From Acanthopleura granulata (lineage: Eukaryota > Mollusca > Polyplacophora > Chitonida > Chitonidae): 64,000 bases of DNA. The translations under genes and the position numbers were made by a program. Of this stretch, positions 33,846-47,795 are shown piece after piece; position 1 is the stretch's first letter, and the number at the start of each line of letters is the position of its first letter. Under the pieces are notes generated by a model. The model was given only the letters and a program-made list of their open reading frames with translations. It made no database searches and was not told the DNA's origin. The stretch is from positions 23,388,265-23,452,264 of the forward strand of contig JABBOT010000002.1 of the NCBI GenBank assembly GCA_016165875.1, in the 5' to 3' direction.

Positions 33846-36800
33846 TACTTTCAAATTATTTTTATTGCAATTCCCGTTTAATGTCTTAATTCAATTCACC
33901 TTGTCAAATATGTATGTGAGTGTTAACACTGGAGAAAATAGCCTGACAGCTGACTTTTAATTTCTCATGGGATCCAAACTGTGAATACATTGTAGTTTTC
34001 TGGTAACAATTCTTTCTTGTGTTCTCCTTTAACAAAACTGAATCCTAAATCATCTTTCCATTTCAACATTGTCATAAGTTGTATAAAATAATCATAGATA
34101 TTTGTAATGGAGTCAAATGGTCAAATACTACTCCCCTTTCAACTGTATGGTGTACAGATCTGCACATGGGAGGGTTCTTCAGTAAGGGTGGGTGGTTTAC
34201 CCCAGGCTCTCCATCTTTTTCTGCTCCCATAAAACTGTCCTCCATTAAAAAATTGAAAAAAAAACAGGAGAAAGGCCATAAACAATGATCAATTAAAAAC
34301 ATTAAAAAACGGTCAAGTTTCGATTTCGCCATGCAATATGACCTTTTTGATAAACATATACGTGTGATGTGTATATTTCTGCACAGTGGGGAAAGACGCG
34401 TCGAGATTCATATTCCGAAACCGTTGTCATAAATGCTGAACGGTTTTCTTCTCTGTCATTTTACTACTTCAGAGAGATGCAATGAAGAATTTGGAATAGG
34501 CACAGATCTGCAGATGAGAACAAGCACATAATGAAGTCCATCAGAAGTCATTTGGTGCAAAATTTCCTTCCAGATTGCTCTTTGATCGTGTCCATGGTGA
34601 TGTGAAACCATGTGGTAGCGTTGAGTTATGGGTATTAAGACGCTTGTCGTGATTTGTTAACGCATGGACCCAGAGTCAAGACAAAGTGGAGATTGTGAAA
34701 ACCTTCATTAACATCTGTCGGTATTTGCTCAAGGTTTTATGAAAACAGGCATCATGTTGCTGTCACTCTATTCCCTTGTCTGTTGTTCCAGGTTGGCCTA
34801 CACAGCCACCAATTAAAGCGATATTGATTGGCTGGTTGTGGTAATTACTGCTCGGGTACTTAACTGTAGCTCACCGCTGTGGCATTTACCCAAACCACCC
34901 TCATCTCAGTTCGTCAGTGTTTTACCCGAACCACGGCACCTGGTAACGGATCTTCGCGGAAAAACGGCAAATGACTGTGAAAATATATAATGAGAGAAAC
35001 CAGAGCGATTGTAGACATCAATACACATGGCACAACATTGGAAAGTTGACTCTAATGGGCCTTGTTTTAAACAATACCGAAATAATGGGCGATGGACGCG
35101 ATAGTGTCTGTCCTCGACCGCAATATTAGGGATGCCTTCAAAGTAACTGGAACAAAGTCCGGAAAGAATGGCGGTGTTTTAGGAGTTGTTTCCTCTCCAT
35201 TCTTGTGTCACTTTCCGGTTACCTGTATAATAATAGTAGTTAACAGTACTGAGGCCAAATTGAAAGAGTCCTTTTATCGGGCAGTCTCAGTTTCCGTCAT
35301 TCGTTTAGAGGGTCAATAAACCCCTTCCTTCACGCCTCAGCTCATACAATTTCAACACAAAATTGACAGTGAGGCTTTGCTTGCAGAGTTTCACAAGGTT
35401 GCCATTGGGAAAGTCTACGTGAATGTGGCACAAATCGGTCTCTGTGATATTGGCACCATTGTTATCTCTAGGCGCTGAGTCGAGATCGCCATTTCGTGCT
35501 CTTCTATGATTATCCGACCCTATTTCTTTGCAAACGAAGCGTAAAAATTAAAACCAGTAAATCACGCGTTGTGTTGATAAGCAAATCGCCCACGAACACA
35601 TCATGCCTTACTGAAATTATACTCGTAAAATTTTCATGGCAGACAACTCGTCTATGATTATCACAGGAAACTGTGATGTTTTGGTGCTGAGTAAATTGTG
35701 CTGCTAGCACCTCAGTTTCCTTTGTCGCCATTAAGGAGGTTGGGTGGGTACACTTGGTGTGACTCTTATATACGCATTTGAGATGAACAGTGAGTTTTTA
35801 TTGATTTTCTTCTGTTCAAGGAATGTATTTTTAAGGACTCATAATTTCACTAAGAACTTTAGCAAGGGAAAGCAAGGGATAAGCCACGTTACGTAAAAAG
35901 ATGAATTAGGAGCGTGGCTCAATCTGTGATAAAGTTTGGGATATCCAAGATCTCTTCCATTCCTTGTTTGTGGGATTGATGATAATAAACAGTCGACGGG
36001 GCTCGCGTGACCGTTTGGGTAGTCTTACGTTCTTGGAGGGCCCCGTTTATTCCACCAATATGGTATGGAAATGCGCACTTTATGTGTTGAAAAGTTCGAC
36101 AGTAATTTGCCAAAGATTAGTGGTTTACCACGGACACTCCGGATTTCCCAAACCTATAAAGCTGACCGTCAGCGTATCTGAGAAATATTCTTAAGTATTG
36201 CCCTAACAATTATCATATAAGTAAACTTGGGTATATAGATTTCAGATGTTTAATCTTCAGGTGGGAATTTCAGTGATACCTGGAAATACTCAGAAATACC
36301 AGGGATTACTCTGATGTTCTCACCAAGTTCTTCCAAATCTGTGCCCACACCGCGTATGCAGACCTTATTCTATGTGGGTGAATGCGTGTGCTCTGGTTGA
36401 ATTTAATCATATTAATCTTCTGCCTTCTTGGCACTTTGACGAAAATTTGTAAGAAAAAAATTCACTGCAAAAAGATAACGAACGAGTGATGTCAGCGTGA
36501 ACCGATTGCTTAAACACTGGAGGTCATCTGTACTCTCATGCTTCCCAAAATGCAAGGTAAAAATAAATTCTGCCAAAAAAATCCCGTATGACGAATTCAC
36601 CTCATCACCTAATTCATATCACCACCAGAGTTGTCTGGCATGTTTGCCGAGATACAAGAAAGTGTGCAGGATTAACCCTTACAATGAAATGTATTGCTAG
36701 AAGTTTACTGTAAGACAGAGATTAAGAAGAGTCGAATTTCTGTCGTTTGTCATTTGTGACATAAAAACACAGAAACCCCGTCGTAAAGACGTCTTTAGTG

Positions 36801-39800
36801 ACTTATTGTCAAAGTGATTTCATAATGTTTGTGTTATCTCTTTCTCAGACAGAGAATAATCGGCGCTAATTCCTGCTTCCTTTTTTGCCAACTACTTTGT
36901 GGCAAGAACCGTTGTTGCAGTTTGACATGAAGTTCTATAGAGATGCCTGCCTTCCAAGCATGGCGTCAAATGTGGAGAAGTTCACTAGTAACTTTTTTTT
37001 TATTCTGGTTTCTTCCACTCTTTAGTTTAAAGCTGTTAACGACGGTGAAAGTAAATCGTTTTCGTGTATGGCTCTAAGCCAAAAAAAGAGACAAAGCAAA
37101 CAAAAATAAATCAATACATAAATAAATAAATCAGTGCGTTATACACGTGTTCAAAAACTTTGTTGAGATATCGTGAACTTGTTGGGAGAAAATGATCACC
37201 TGATCTTTTTTGACTGCTTCACTACGTAAGTAAGTAAATAAAACCGAAATCGCCGTAATAGAATGAAACATATGGTGAGAACCTGATCTTTGTATGGTTA
37301 AACGGAATCAATCTTTCCTGTTCAAAACCCGCAAAATGACTCTCACAAGGATGATTAGTTGTCCAAAAGCTATTGATCAATCGTTTTTCCTGGTCTGATG
37401 CAATCCCTCTGGAACTCAAACTATGTCACGCCAAAGTCACACAAACTCCGATCAACATATAATGTTGTTTTATGTGAAAACTCCAAGTGTGATTTTTAAT
37501 TCGCACAAGTCATATCATTCCACGAACAGGTTAGGAATACTTGGAGATAACGGAATTCATCGAGGACTAGACAACGACAATGGTCAGGTCTGTACGTACG
37601 TGTAGGTAATCACTTCAGACAAGGAAGAATTCAAGGAGAATCTGATTTAAAGTCTCTAGCAACAACGTACCTTGGCCGCATTTAAAAGCAATAAAACAAA
37701 GCGATATTATAGAGGTAAGAAATGAAACAGAATGGAAATGGTAAAGGGTAATTTGTCTGTTAGGCCCAGGTTTCTACCGTTCTTGATGACATGTTGATCG
37801 CTGCTGCGTGTTTCCACGTCCTTCTTTCCGAGCAACGCGTATGCTGTGCATTACGCACTTGAGACATTGCAACATTATGAATGGCACCATCTCCAACCGA
37901 GCTTATCCCGACTACCGAGTTTTAAACTCACTGCCTAATCTCGTTTAGAAAATTGATGGCCAGCACCTCTATCGTTGCATGGAGATTCTCTGTTTGTATT
38001 TCGTCTCAGCAATCACTCATCAGGTTTATTTGACTATGCACCAAATCGATTGGTATTTTTTCTCATCTCCACGTATCAAAAACCTCTTTGGTCGGAACAG
38101 AAATTACCAATTTTAAGCAGAGCCGTTTACACCCAATCCGGGAACAAGAGCTTTTATGGCAAAGCCGGTTTTGCTGAGTTGCCAAACTCTTCTAGGTGAC
38201 TGTGATTGACAGATGCGGCTCTCTTGTTATTAGGCGATGTAAGTTGCACTCATGTGTGTGGTTTCGTCCCAAGTGTCATTAACCATGATATTGTGTGGAA
38301 ATTTTCCACTTTTTCCATTGGCGTTATTCTCTTAAGAAATTCCCGCTGCGGTCTCATGCATTTCATTACTTATTTCACTAGATTCTTTTCGAAGACAGGT
38401 CGATGAATTTGTATGCACACAAATCCTTTGTTTCTTTTTATACTTTTTGTGACAATTTAGGAGCGAGTTCTGTCAAAGGGCTGCTCGTAGCTGTAACGTC
38501 AAGTATAACAGGTCGGGAGTTAAAGTACCTCGCTCTTAGGCTTCCTTTCTGTGTCTCGTATAAAACGAAGTATCGATTGGCAAAAAGTGAGGGTGTGATT
38601 CTAGATCCCGCCAGGCCCTTGGAAATGACATTGAAAAAGTCACAAAACTGTGACCTGCTTGGTATGGTTCTTCAGTGAAAGGATTCTGTTGCAGACTAAA
38701 AACAAAACACAGGCTCTGGGCCAATCGAATTGAAATTTTTTTTTCAGACTTATTTGGTTCACTTACGACAAAGCCATGCTGGGCTTAAATTCGTTCAGCT
38801 ACCACCTCTCTTCTGGGTGTTTTGGCCCTGTATCGCTTTAAATGTATACAAACATGTCTGCTGGGTGAAGAAATTCTGACTGTGACTTAAAGTTAAACTG
38901 TACATTTTTGTGGAGAGGGACTGCTCCCAACTCAAAAACCATCTCTAGGGCAATTCGGTAAACAAAACAATCTGGACTCTCATGAAGATAAATCGACTAA
39001 ACTACATCAGATTATCTGTTGTAAATAAGTTACCTTTGCAAATGGTAGATCGATATGCAGACAGGATTCCTAGACAAAAGGCCTACATCGGGTGTTGTTT
39101 TTATCCATTCCTTGACATACGGTTTAGTTTCAGTCTGTTTTTTGGAAAGAATAAAGCCCTGAAGTGCAGGTATTCTGTCTACATTCCAATGGTCTTGTAA
39201 AAGGAGTTCATTAATAAAGCCTTTCCTGGCATAAAACGTTTAGGGAGATAGGTTCTTACGTGGCGTTTAAGGACTGCTTGAAAAGTAGGGAACGACAATA
39301 CCGTGAAAACACACCATTGATTATTTCTCCAATGAGTGGGCTTGTCGGTGCATTTGTACGCCTCTTTTGCAACACGCAACACTCGTTTAAACTCTCACCA
39401 AGGCCAATTTCTCAGCAGCTGTGCTAACATAAATCTTTGTTACACGATGAAAATATTGCACCACTGGTATGTTCAGCTAACAGCATTTTGATGTTATAGG
39501 ATGTTTATAAGGCTAGACTTTCTGGAAAGCAATCAGCCGTAAAGCGTTTAAACTGAAGGTAAATATTTAAAAGGTGCATGAAGAAGACATGGCACCTTGT
39601 CATCAGGAGAAATTTTGATGTTTATGGCATTAAAATTTATTTACACAAACAGATCATATATGGCTGCCAAATGAGGAAAGAAATTACCGCTTTACAATAA
39701 CTTAATAAACCAAGTCACACGACTGATAACACCTATTTACCTATTTTAGAAGTTACGTATGTAGTACACTTAATAGAGAAAGGTATTTAGTACACTTATT

Positions 39801-40571
39801 TAAAAAACATGTTACAGTCCAAATTGCATTTTAGAAATTAATTCGTGACTTGATCAGTCTCATATTAGTGGGCAATTTCATAATGAAAGTATTAAATAAA
39901 AATTATACTTTTAAAACTTTGATTCAATGGTTATTGCTTATGACTGCAATTGGAGTTTTCACCTAGGATGCATGTATCATAAGACTTGTCATATCGGGCA
40001 CCTCATTCCAGCTCACAGAGAGCATTTCGTTTATCCTCTGTTCATTTCATTCGAACGAAACACATTTGGAAGGATTTTTCATTGATTGAAATTCAATCTG
40101 GAAAAATAGAAAGAATAAAGACTTCAAAACGTTTTGAGTACCTAGGAAACTAAAATAATTGGCATTGCTGCTTAGATTAGGCGTATCAATGTTAACTGAT
40201 AACAGAAACATGTTCAGCATATCCTTGACAATAACAATCAGATAATTTTTATAAAAAGACAGGTTGAAAAGTAGTATAGTAATGATGGATGTCAGGATCA
40301 TACAAACGGCAAGGTTTTGTAAATTACACCAGAGTAGTTTGCTTTACAAGAAAACAACAAAAGGTATCCTGATTGGATCGATGACGTTGTTATATGTTCA
40401 CGCAAAAGTCATTCAGGTAATGTTGTCGATAGGAAATGCACAAGAAGCCATAACATGAAAATCGTTCGTGAGGCACAAAACACGGCACACACCACAGCAA
40501 GTGTTAATAAATACTAGAGACAAAATAGATTAAAACTAAAATCGACTATTCGTTTTCCAGTGTATGGATTT
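33846..40571. other. Long empty stretch
   Basis: These 6.7 kb contain no frame above about 91 codons, no SINE copy and no tandem array that I could detect. Overlapping frames on opposite strands (for example near 34.1, 36.0 and 38.5 kb) look random. It is typical intergenic or intronic DNA as far as I can see. Confidence 0.5.
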
Positions 40572-40832
40572 TCAAGTTTCTGTGGCAACTTTTAAAATAT
40601 TTACCTTGCTATTGTTGTACATGAATAAAGACTGTACATAATTTTTAACGGTACTTGGGGATGTGGAGTTTGTGTCTTCGTGGTCAAGTGATGAAGTGGC
40701 TGTGCAAACGACAGGACCAGGAACTTTGCTTTGCCTAGACATTTGGTTTTTGTCTATCACCCTGAGTACCGACACATCAATGTTAAAGTTGTTTTCCAAC
40801 ACCCTCCCTCTGGTGGCTCCTTTCGCCACCAT
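40572..40832 (-). CDS. Weak candidate 5' coding exon
   Basis: Starts at a real ATG (40832, G at +4) and runs 86 codons. Its first ~65 residues are mixed-charge and soluble in character, beginning MVAKGATRGRVLENN and rich in S, T and D later. This is unlike the aromatic, low-complexity frames common elsewhere in the window. No family is recognised, no strong donor is seen where an exon would end, and an open frame also runs on the opposite strand. The call rests on composition only; a chance frame is at least as likely. Confidence 0.2.
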   Translation of the reverse strand: MVAKGATRGRVLENNFNIDVSVLRVIDKNQMSRQSKVPGPVVCTATSSLDHEDTNSTSPSTVKNYVQSLFMYNNSKVNILKVATET

Positions 40833-43060
40833 TGATTTGCTTGAATTAAACTTCTTTTCGAGACAGACAAGGGTGTATTACTCGTTACAACACATTTTTT
40901 GTTTATATTCCCATTTTATACCGATAATCATTATATTTTGCACTGAACGAAATTGAACCATGGCTGAGAGGTTGCTGTTATGAGCTGTGAGTGACAAACA
41001 TTACAACGCGAGCTTGGCTGCCGCCGCAGGGTGGTTCCGATATCTGTCAGACCGAGTTTCGGCTACCATTACTTTACCCAGCAAAGTATTGTGTCAGTTG
41101 AAGATATGATAGTTGTGCCCATTATTCACCGCTCGAAGATAACCTTGGTTAATAACTAAACGAGGATAGAATGAATGGAATTTTCTAACACAGGTGACTA
41201 ACCGCCGTTTCTATTTACGATGCCACAAGCACAGCTTACACATGGGGCATATTTCCACAGGCCGTTATTGGAATAGCCTGTCAATATATTTGCCTTATTA
41301 AGCTGCAAGACTTCTACTGCATACGAGTACTATGTCTTAGATAATTGGTCCATTAAAGCATGTCAGTACATGTACATTGCCGTTTGGATTTTAGTAATTA
41401 TGAAGTAAATTGATATCCACTCAGTGACCCCAAAATACTGAATTTATTTGCCTGTTCCTGGTTCTGGTGTACTGAATAATATGTAGTATCTACAACGTGG
41501 GTATGTACAGCTTGCAATCTTAGAGAACTTCACTATAGTCCTTCACACTGCACGTCAGTTAGTAAGGAATGTAGGCGATACTACTACTGACATTCATATA
41601 ACTAACCTTACAAGCAAGATGTAGGGCGTAAAATTACCCTGTCGTGTTTCATATGTGTTAACTAAGTTTTCGACTTTTTCGAGGCATTTATGAAGCTGAA
41701 CTAAAACCTAACATCTTTGAGAATTATTTCCCGAAATGTACCTTCAAAATAAACTGAAGTTATTATCCATATAACCTCGTTATGTTAAACCCTAACAGTG
41801 GACTATTCTTGCAATGGGTGCGTCATTTCTCCAGCAAGACTGCTTTAGGATGTAGCACTGTTCTATTGTTTTAAAATTGCCTATCTTTACATCTCCAAGC
41901 ACTTAGTGCTGAACTTTATTGAAGGCAATGTTTTGCAAATATCGTAATGGCTTATTCTTGGGGACTGTTGTAAATTATTAACTATTTGCCGAGAAAATAA
42001 CCCCCCCAAATGACGTTCATTTCATGCATGCAAATTGTAAGAAAGCTATTTTCTCTGTTCACGGCCATAATTATTCTGGCGGCGATCGATTGCAGGTGAC
42101 TCTGATCAGTTTCTTAGGACTTCGGCAACGCATTTGTCCTATAATCTTTCTTATTTAGAAAGGTTGTCGTTTTAAAACCATTACATTGCATTTTTAATGG
42201 AATAATGTGTGTTCAGCCAATCCCAAAATGGGCTCCAGTGCGTGAAAAATGTCAGCATTCTATCTTATATATTCTCTTTGATGATACCGTTAAAAGGACG
42301 CTAATGACTTTTAGTTGGGCACGTTGATGGAGACGTGACAGCCTACTACAATCTTCTGTATGAACAAAATTATAACAGTTTCTGGGGTTTTTTTGTGCTG
42401 CAAGTTATTAACGCCTGTGTGTTTTGATATTGTCCTTAGTTAGACCCATAATCATGATTCACGATTAAAAATACATGAGTGGTATAAAAACAAAAATGAG
42501 ACTGCCAATCAAATAAGCCGTCCCCATTGTCAAAGCCCAGCTTCATTAACACCATCGGTATCGTCATCTCAGCAACGATGTAATTTGCGTGACAGCCATT
42601 GACAAGTGTTCCGTTTGCTCTTGTAGAGAAATGAAACGGGCGACACATTAAACACCACGATGACTTGACACAACATAATGCACAAACATGTGTACAATGC
42701 ACATACAGTACTAACACGAAGTTCAGTTTGGAAAACAGGGCACCAACCTATACTTTCGGTTGAATACAGCGTGCACATATTTCTCAAACGGATTTTGTAA
42801 GTGTTCCGGCTTTTAAACAAAAAAAAAGTGAACATGTCATTAGTAATACTGAGAAGACACTGTTTCACCATACCAAAACATTTTATTTGGTTCCGGGCTT
42901 GCTGACCCGTGGTTTAATGACCTACATTTCAGCGCTTTTCAAAACGATTACTTTCCAAACCAACGACTCTCTTCAGAACAATAGGTGTTAGTGTTAACGC
43001 TATCTAACCACTGTTTAGAAGATTCTCAAGTTTTTATCAATTTCTGTAAGAAATAAATGA
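40833..43060. other. Non-coding stretch, nothing recognised
   Basis: About 2.2 kb. Short frames only and no repeat partner found. Confidence 0.5.
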
Positions 43061-43063
43061 AAA

Positions 43064-43300
43064 ATGAAAACCGGAAGAGAGAGTATGGGGGTAGTCCTCC
43101 ACAGAGCCGGGTTTGGACTCCCGTCCCCCGCGGAGATGACTAGGGTGAGCTGCCCCTTTCCTCTGCCAGGTGTCGGAAATTGTATTATGCTGTGTTCCGA
43201 CATCACAGCGAAAGTGTCGAGCTTTAACTGGCACCCTGCCTGCTGGGATCGTCCGATCATTCAGGGCTCGTTGTACCGGTAAATAAAACGTCTTCCTTAA
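43064..43300 (+). mobile_element. GC-rich SINE-like unit (candidate)
   Basis: A GC-rich island in AT-rich surroundings. It contains AGCCGGGTTTGGACTCCCGT, with a B-box-like GGTTTGGACTCC, and ends in CCGGTAAATAAAACG followed by AT-rich sequence. A GC-rich unit with a tRNA-like B box and a TAAATAAA tail would fit a second SINE family. No A box is clear and no second copy lies in the window. Open frames in three phases across it are what GC-rich DNA produces. Confidence 0.4.
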
Positions 43301-45540
43301 ATTAGGTATTTGTCACTCTGCATGCCTTGTGATGATTAAATCGATGTTGCAGTCAAAGCCTTGCTTTTCTATGTCACACCTCTCAAATATCTTGTCTACT
43401 TCAAAAAAGCTGCCAGTACCTTTTTTTAGTCGGTTTTCTTTCATGGTGGTGATCAAGGAGCGCTGGTCTACTGCGGCTAACAGTTATCAGGTATAAGCGA
43501 ATAATTCTAATGCTGGTCGTTAAACTCTCAAGGCTTTCTAGTACACATCAATAGACAACAAATTCTTGAATATGACGTTAGGGCATGAATTCAAATGTTG
43601 CATTGTACAGGAGCCGTTGGATACATGTGCTTCGCGCATTGTGTTGCTTTGGTTTACTGGTTAGCAGAAATATAACAGCCAACAAGCAAATCCAGTGACC
43701 AACAGTGAACCCGATGTAATTTAAAATTGCCGCAAGTCATGAAGATAAAAGATGTGTTGTTAAATATCACTGGTATACCCAAGCGTATCTGAACAAATGC
43801 GGAAAGGTCAAGTATCAAAACCGTAAACATTAATTATTTATATTGTTACGTGATTCATGACGTTGTCCGTCATGTGATTGTGCTTCTAAGAACCACAACA
43901 TATAGGTACAAAAAAGTGACTCTTTACGAGCTTTAAGTCACGTGAGACAATATCTGATTTCTAACCATTTTGTCACTCTACCTAAGTAGGGATTCTCTCA
44001 CTGTTTTCGTCTTTCCAATATTGAAATCCTCAGTTAATTTATATCAGTGTTTCGTTGCGTGCCTTTAGGCTGTACAAGCCATCCGTGTGCATTGCTTTTT
44101 GGTTGAGGAAGAAAAACCCTCAGGATATAAATCTTGGTAACAGCAACCGTGGGTTCTGTTGAGGTATAACCAGGCTTCGCCAAGTTAACCCTGTAGTGTT
44201 TTCATTTCTTCACATCGCTGGTGTTGTTCCTCTTGAATCACTCCGTGACATCACTTTGACAGAAATCACGCACCCGGAGCGTCCGAGCTATGGTTGTTGC
44301 ACGATTAGAGCCTCCAGTGCAAAAACGGTCTCTTTTTAAAACCGTTCTATGGAATCACTGGCTTTTTTAAGACGCTATCTGTTGATCTAACGGATTTCCC
44401 CCCGCTACCAATTAGTGACGGTTGGCGACAAATGCTTTAGCTGTATTGCATCCCCCTATAAAAAATTTGTTCAATTATACAATTATTTTATTCCATCAGA
44501 ATCCCTGAATATAGATAAAAACAACGAATCACATGTGTTTTGTTTTTTCTACAAAAATCCCAGTAGAAATACTTTTTTGGATTTTAACCCGGATTTCATG
44601 CTAAGGGAAATATTACTCGCCCTTTATGCCATTCCCACTTTATTTTAGTGGCAAATGGAGAAGTGAAAGTCGGAAGTGTTAAGTTGTATACAAATTGACA
44701 GCATTAAAACATTTATTGAATGATTTTATCGGCATTTTGCCTCGCCTTCCATGCTGTTTTGCAGTAGGAGTGATGAGAAACGATTTGGCATTGGCTAGAT
44801 ATGGTCAGAAGTGTTCAAAAGTGTATTGAAATTTTCGCTTGGACAAAGGCTTCCTTTCTTGTATGCAACATGATGGAATCAGCTTAAACACCACACGCGT
44901 GGCTTGGTTTAATTTAATTACCAATAACAGAACAAAAATGCATGGCAACTGTTGGGTTTGGTCATTGGATGAAGACCAACACTACACGACCAGCACTAGA
45001 TACGCTAACAGATAGCATTGTAAACATAGATCGTAACGTCTTTCCTTTCATAAAAGCCACAAAGAAATATGTACAGAAGGTACTTTAACATTAAAGCAAT
45101 GAAACTCAAAGAGTTAGGTAACTGTTCATGAGGCATTCAGTGTTCATATATTTCGCTGTATATGTATCATGTTTTACCTGAGAATAGCAGCTTTAATTTA
45201 AATTATCCGCTGTGGGTTTCATACGTATTGCTATTCTCTGACAATCACACCAATGTTATTGTACTGAAAATGAACTCAACCGATAAATAACTGTTCAACG
45301 TAATTACTGTCCTAACTTCTTTCACCAGATTCTTCTCTTCGGTTATTACAGTTAAACAGTTTGTTCCATCGTCCACTTCACAAAGTCTATCAAATATTGG
45401 GGAGCTCCCGGTCACTGGCAATGAGATTGATGTCTGGACAAACAATCTGGGGTTGCCTTGACAGGGATTTGGGGTATTACCGACTTAGTATGTATTAAGG
45501 TTACTCCCCGATACATCTTCCAGCACGGCTTCCGAGTTGG
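43301..45540. other. Non-coding stretch, nothing recognised
   Basis: About 2.2 kb with short frames only. Beyond the 3' side of the gypsy relic (below 45.5 kb) I looked for a polypurine tract or LTR and saw none. Confidence 0.5.
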
Positions 45541-45544
45541 ACAC

Positions 45545-46195
45545 CGATTTTCGTAAGTATCGTCGATTTCTTCTAACAACAATTTTGTCGTCGCGGGTAA
45601 CCTCGTGTGATCGCACGTTCACCTGGCCGTTGATCACGAGACTGCTACACTTTATCGCGAGGGTTTGTAGGCTGTATCCTGAATTGATCTCCTTCTCGGA
45701 GGGGAGGTAAATTTCTAGCGGAACGGTGGTAATACTTTGCTTGTCTCACAAGTATACGGCTCTTCTGTTCCTGAACGTTTCGAGGAAACTTCGGTCGTAG
45801 AAGCTATCTTGATGGCGGTAGAAGGGTTTCCGTTCTCTTGAAGAGACGTTGAGCTGGAGAGGAGTTTGTCATTTCTGTCGGTGTATTACGACAGTCTAGC
45901 AGTGCTAAATAAGGGTCCATTTTGGCACACTTGTCTCTCTTGATCAGTCCTTTTTGCCATTTTGACAGCAGAATCTGCATTTCCGCTGAACTGAGTGTAA
46001 CCAGGAGATAATGTCGAAATTTATAGCTTGAGGCGAAGTCGGTAAAGTCGGCGAAGTCTTTGGAGTTAAATGGAAGGCCATTTTCTGTGATAATGGTGTC
46101 TGATAGTTCACTCCTATACATAGATAAAAACGTCTCCTGCTTGCTATATGTTCACGTTCTACGTGGTTATGTACATTGTCCAAATAGTCCACTGT
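45545..46195 (-). pseudogene. Ty3/gypsy retrotransposon integrase, degenerate
   Basis: Minus-strand remnant of the 3' end of a Ty3/gypsy pol polyprotein, covering part of the integrase core and the region downstream of it. Near 46190 the reading TVDYLDN fits the start of the core fold. ITENGLPFNSKDFADF lies where the family has (V/I)SDNGPQF, so the second catalytic Asp is Glu. DPYLALLDCRNTP and SSPAQRLF are the strongly conserved tail of the core. PPLREGDQFRIQP and RRNRRYLRK follow, as in the C-terminal part. These pieces lie in different frames: several frameshifts and at least one stop separate them, and the third catalytic region is split by a frame change with Glu replaced by Asp. No gag, protease, reverse transcriptase or LTR is seen. 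It is an old dead copy. Confidence 0.88.
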
Positions 46196-46340
46196 AAGTA
46201 CCTAAATCTTTATTTCCATTTAATTCACTGTAAAAATAAAATGTTCCAAAATATTGAAGACCATAGCTTAAATCAGCACGGAATGGCCTTTCAGAGGATG
46301 CGTACTATGTTTAAATGAGGTCTGTTCTGTTAATTGCAAC
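46160..46340 (+). repeat. Interspersed repeat C, copy 2
   Basis: Partner of 25490-25660 (anchors described there). It overlaps or abuts the upstream edge of the integrase relic at about 46195. It may be an independent element, or element sequence into which the gypsy fragment was joined. Confidence 0.65.
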
Positions 46341-47769
46341 AAGCGAACCGTAGTCATGTTGTTAGGGGCTTTTTATTTATCGGCTTGTAGGCGGTCAAGT
46401 TTATGTCGTAGTCACGGACATCAGCATGAAAACCTTCATACCAGCCTGGAGCCCAGCGATTTCACGAAGCCAACATACATCATGTGTTTCTTCAAACCCA
46501 TACAAGTAATCGAGCTGTATAGCTGGTTTGCTTTTACTGAGAACCAGGCTTTGTTTACGAAAATAACGTGCATAATATATACAGTCGTAGGATAATAAAT
46601 CTCGACTGACTAGCTATGCTGAAGTACGGACTAACGATCTACTGTGATCATCTCGGTATACCTGATTGCCACTTCGGTCCGAGCGGCCCTTAGCCCAAAT
46701 GCGTAAATGTTTCGGAAAAACGCACATTATGGCGTCCTGTACTCCCTTATACCCTAGCTCATGATGAAGATCATGTGTTTTCATTTATCATACATTCCCA
46801 TGACATGGGCAAAGAAAGAAAGAAGAAAACCCAACTTCAACTGGCCTCGTAAGCTGGAGATACGGCCTCCATCAAGGTCCCAGCACTGAAACTTATAACG
46901 CGTCGATTGTTTCTTTGTTTACTTCATGTGTTTGATAATTTTTTGGTACCATGTCATTTCATGCCATTTTCTTGTTTAATATGTTAATGTAAAATGTATG
47001 TATATTTTGCAGCTATTCGGTTTTTAACTGAAGTATAGAGCTCCACTTACGCAGGGACCTTTGGTTTTTATGGTGTTATTTCAGGATGGAAAACAAAAAT
47101 TCAACCAACGTTATCAAGTTTTATGTGAGAATTATGCACAGCGAACTGCCCACGTGAGAGTGATCATTAATGCCAGTCCATTAGAAACAGAATGGTCAAC
47201 AGGAATACCGTTATGTGTTTTTTTACTCAACTTTTCATTCCCATACTTCAACACGACGCCCATTATGTCAGCCGAAGACGTCATGTTAAACGTGGACTAG
47301 TGGTCGAAAATACCGTAAGAAAAAGCTATATATGAGATGTTGTGAAGCATTAATGTGTGGTTTCATGTTACTTTACTAAAATCTGGCATGTAAAATCTCA
47401 AATGCTTAGGCCTTGAATAACGCCAGATGGTCAAATAGCGATTTTATACCCAACTGTTGTTTCCGAGTTTGGAGTCGAATTTGAAATGGCAGGTGTCGTG
47501 GACAATTTGTTGCAACAGTTCATTTCTAAGATTTGGTCAATATTGTAAATGCAGAGATGCCTGGAACAATTTGCCGATGCCTTTGGGTCATTAAGTGCTG
47601 TAACGTTAGAACTAGAAGAAACGTAGCTCATGAAATTAGGAATACTAATTAAGTATTGGGACGGATTGTCGGATTGAAGATAAAATTAACAAAGCTTTTT
47701 AAGACACAGAAACATCGGACTATGCACATGTACCAACCACATGACGAGACAGTGTACTATTATAGACTT
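46341..47769. other. Non-coding stretch, nothing recognised
   Basis: About 1.4 kb with short frames only. Confidence 0.5.
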
Positions 47770-47795
47770 ACTGTCAGCACATGTAGAACAAACGT

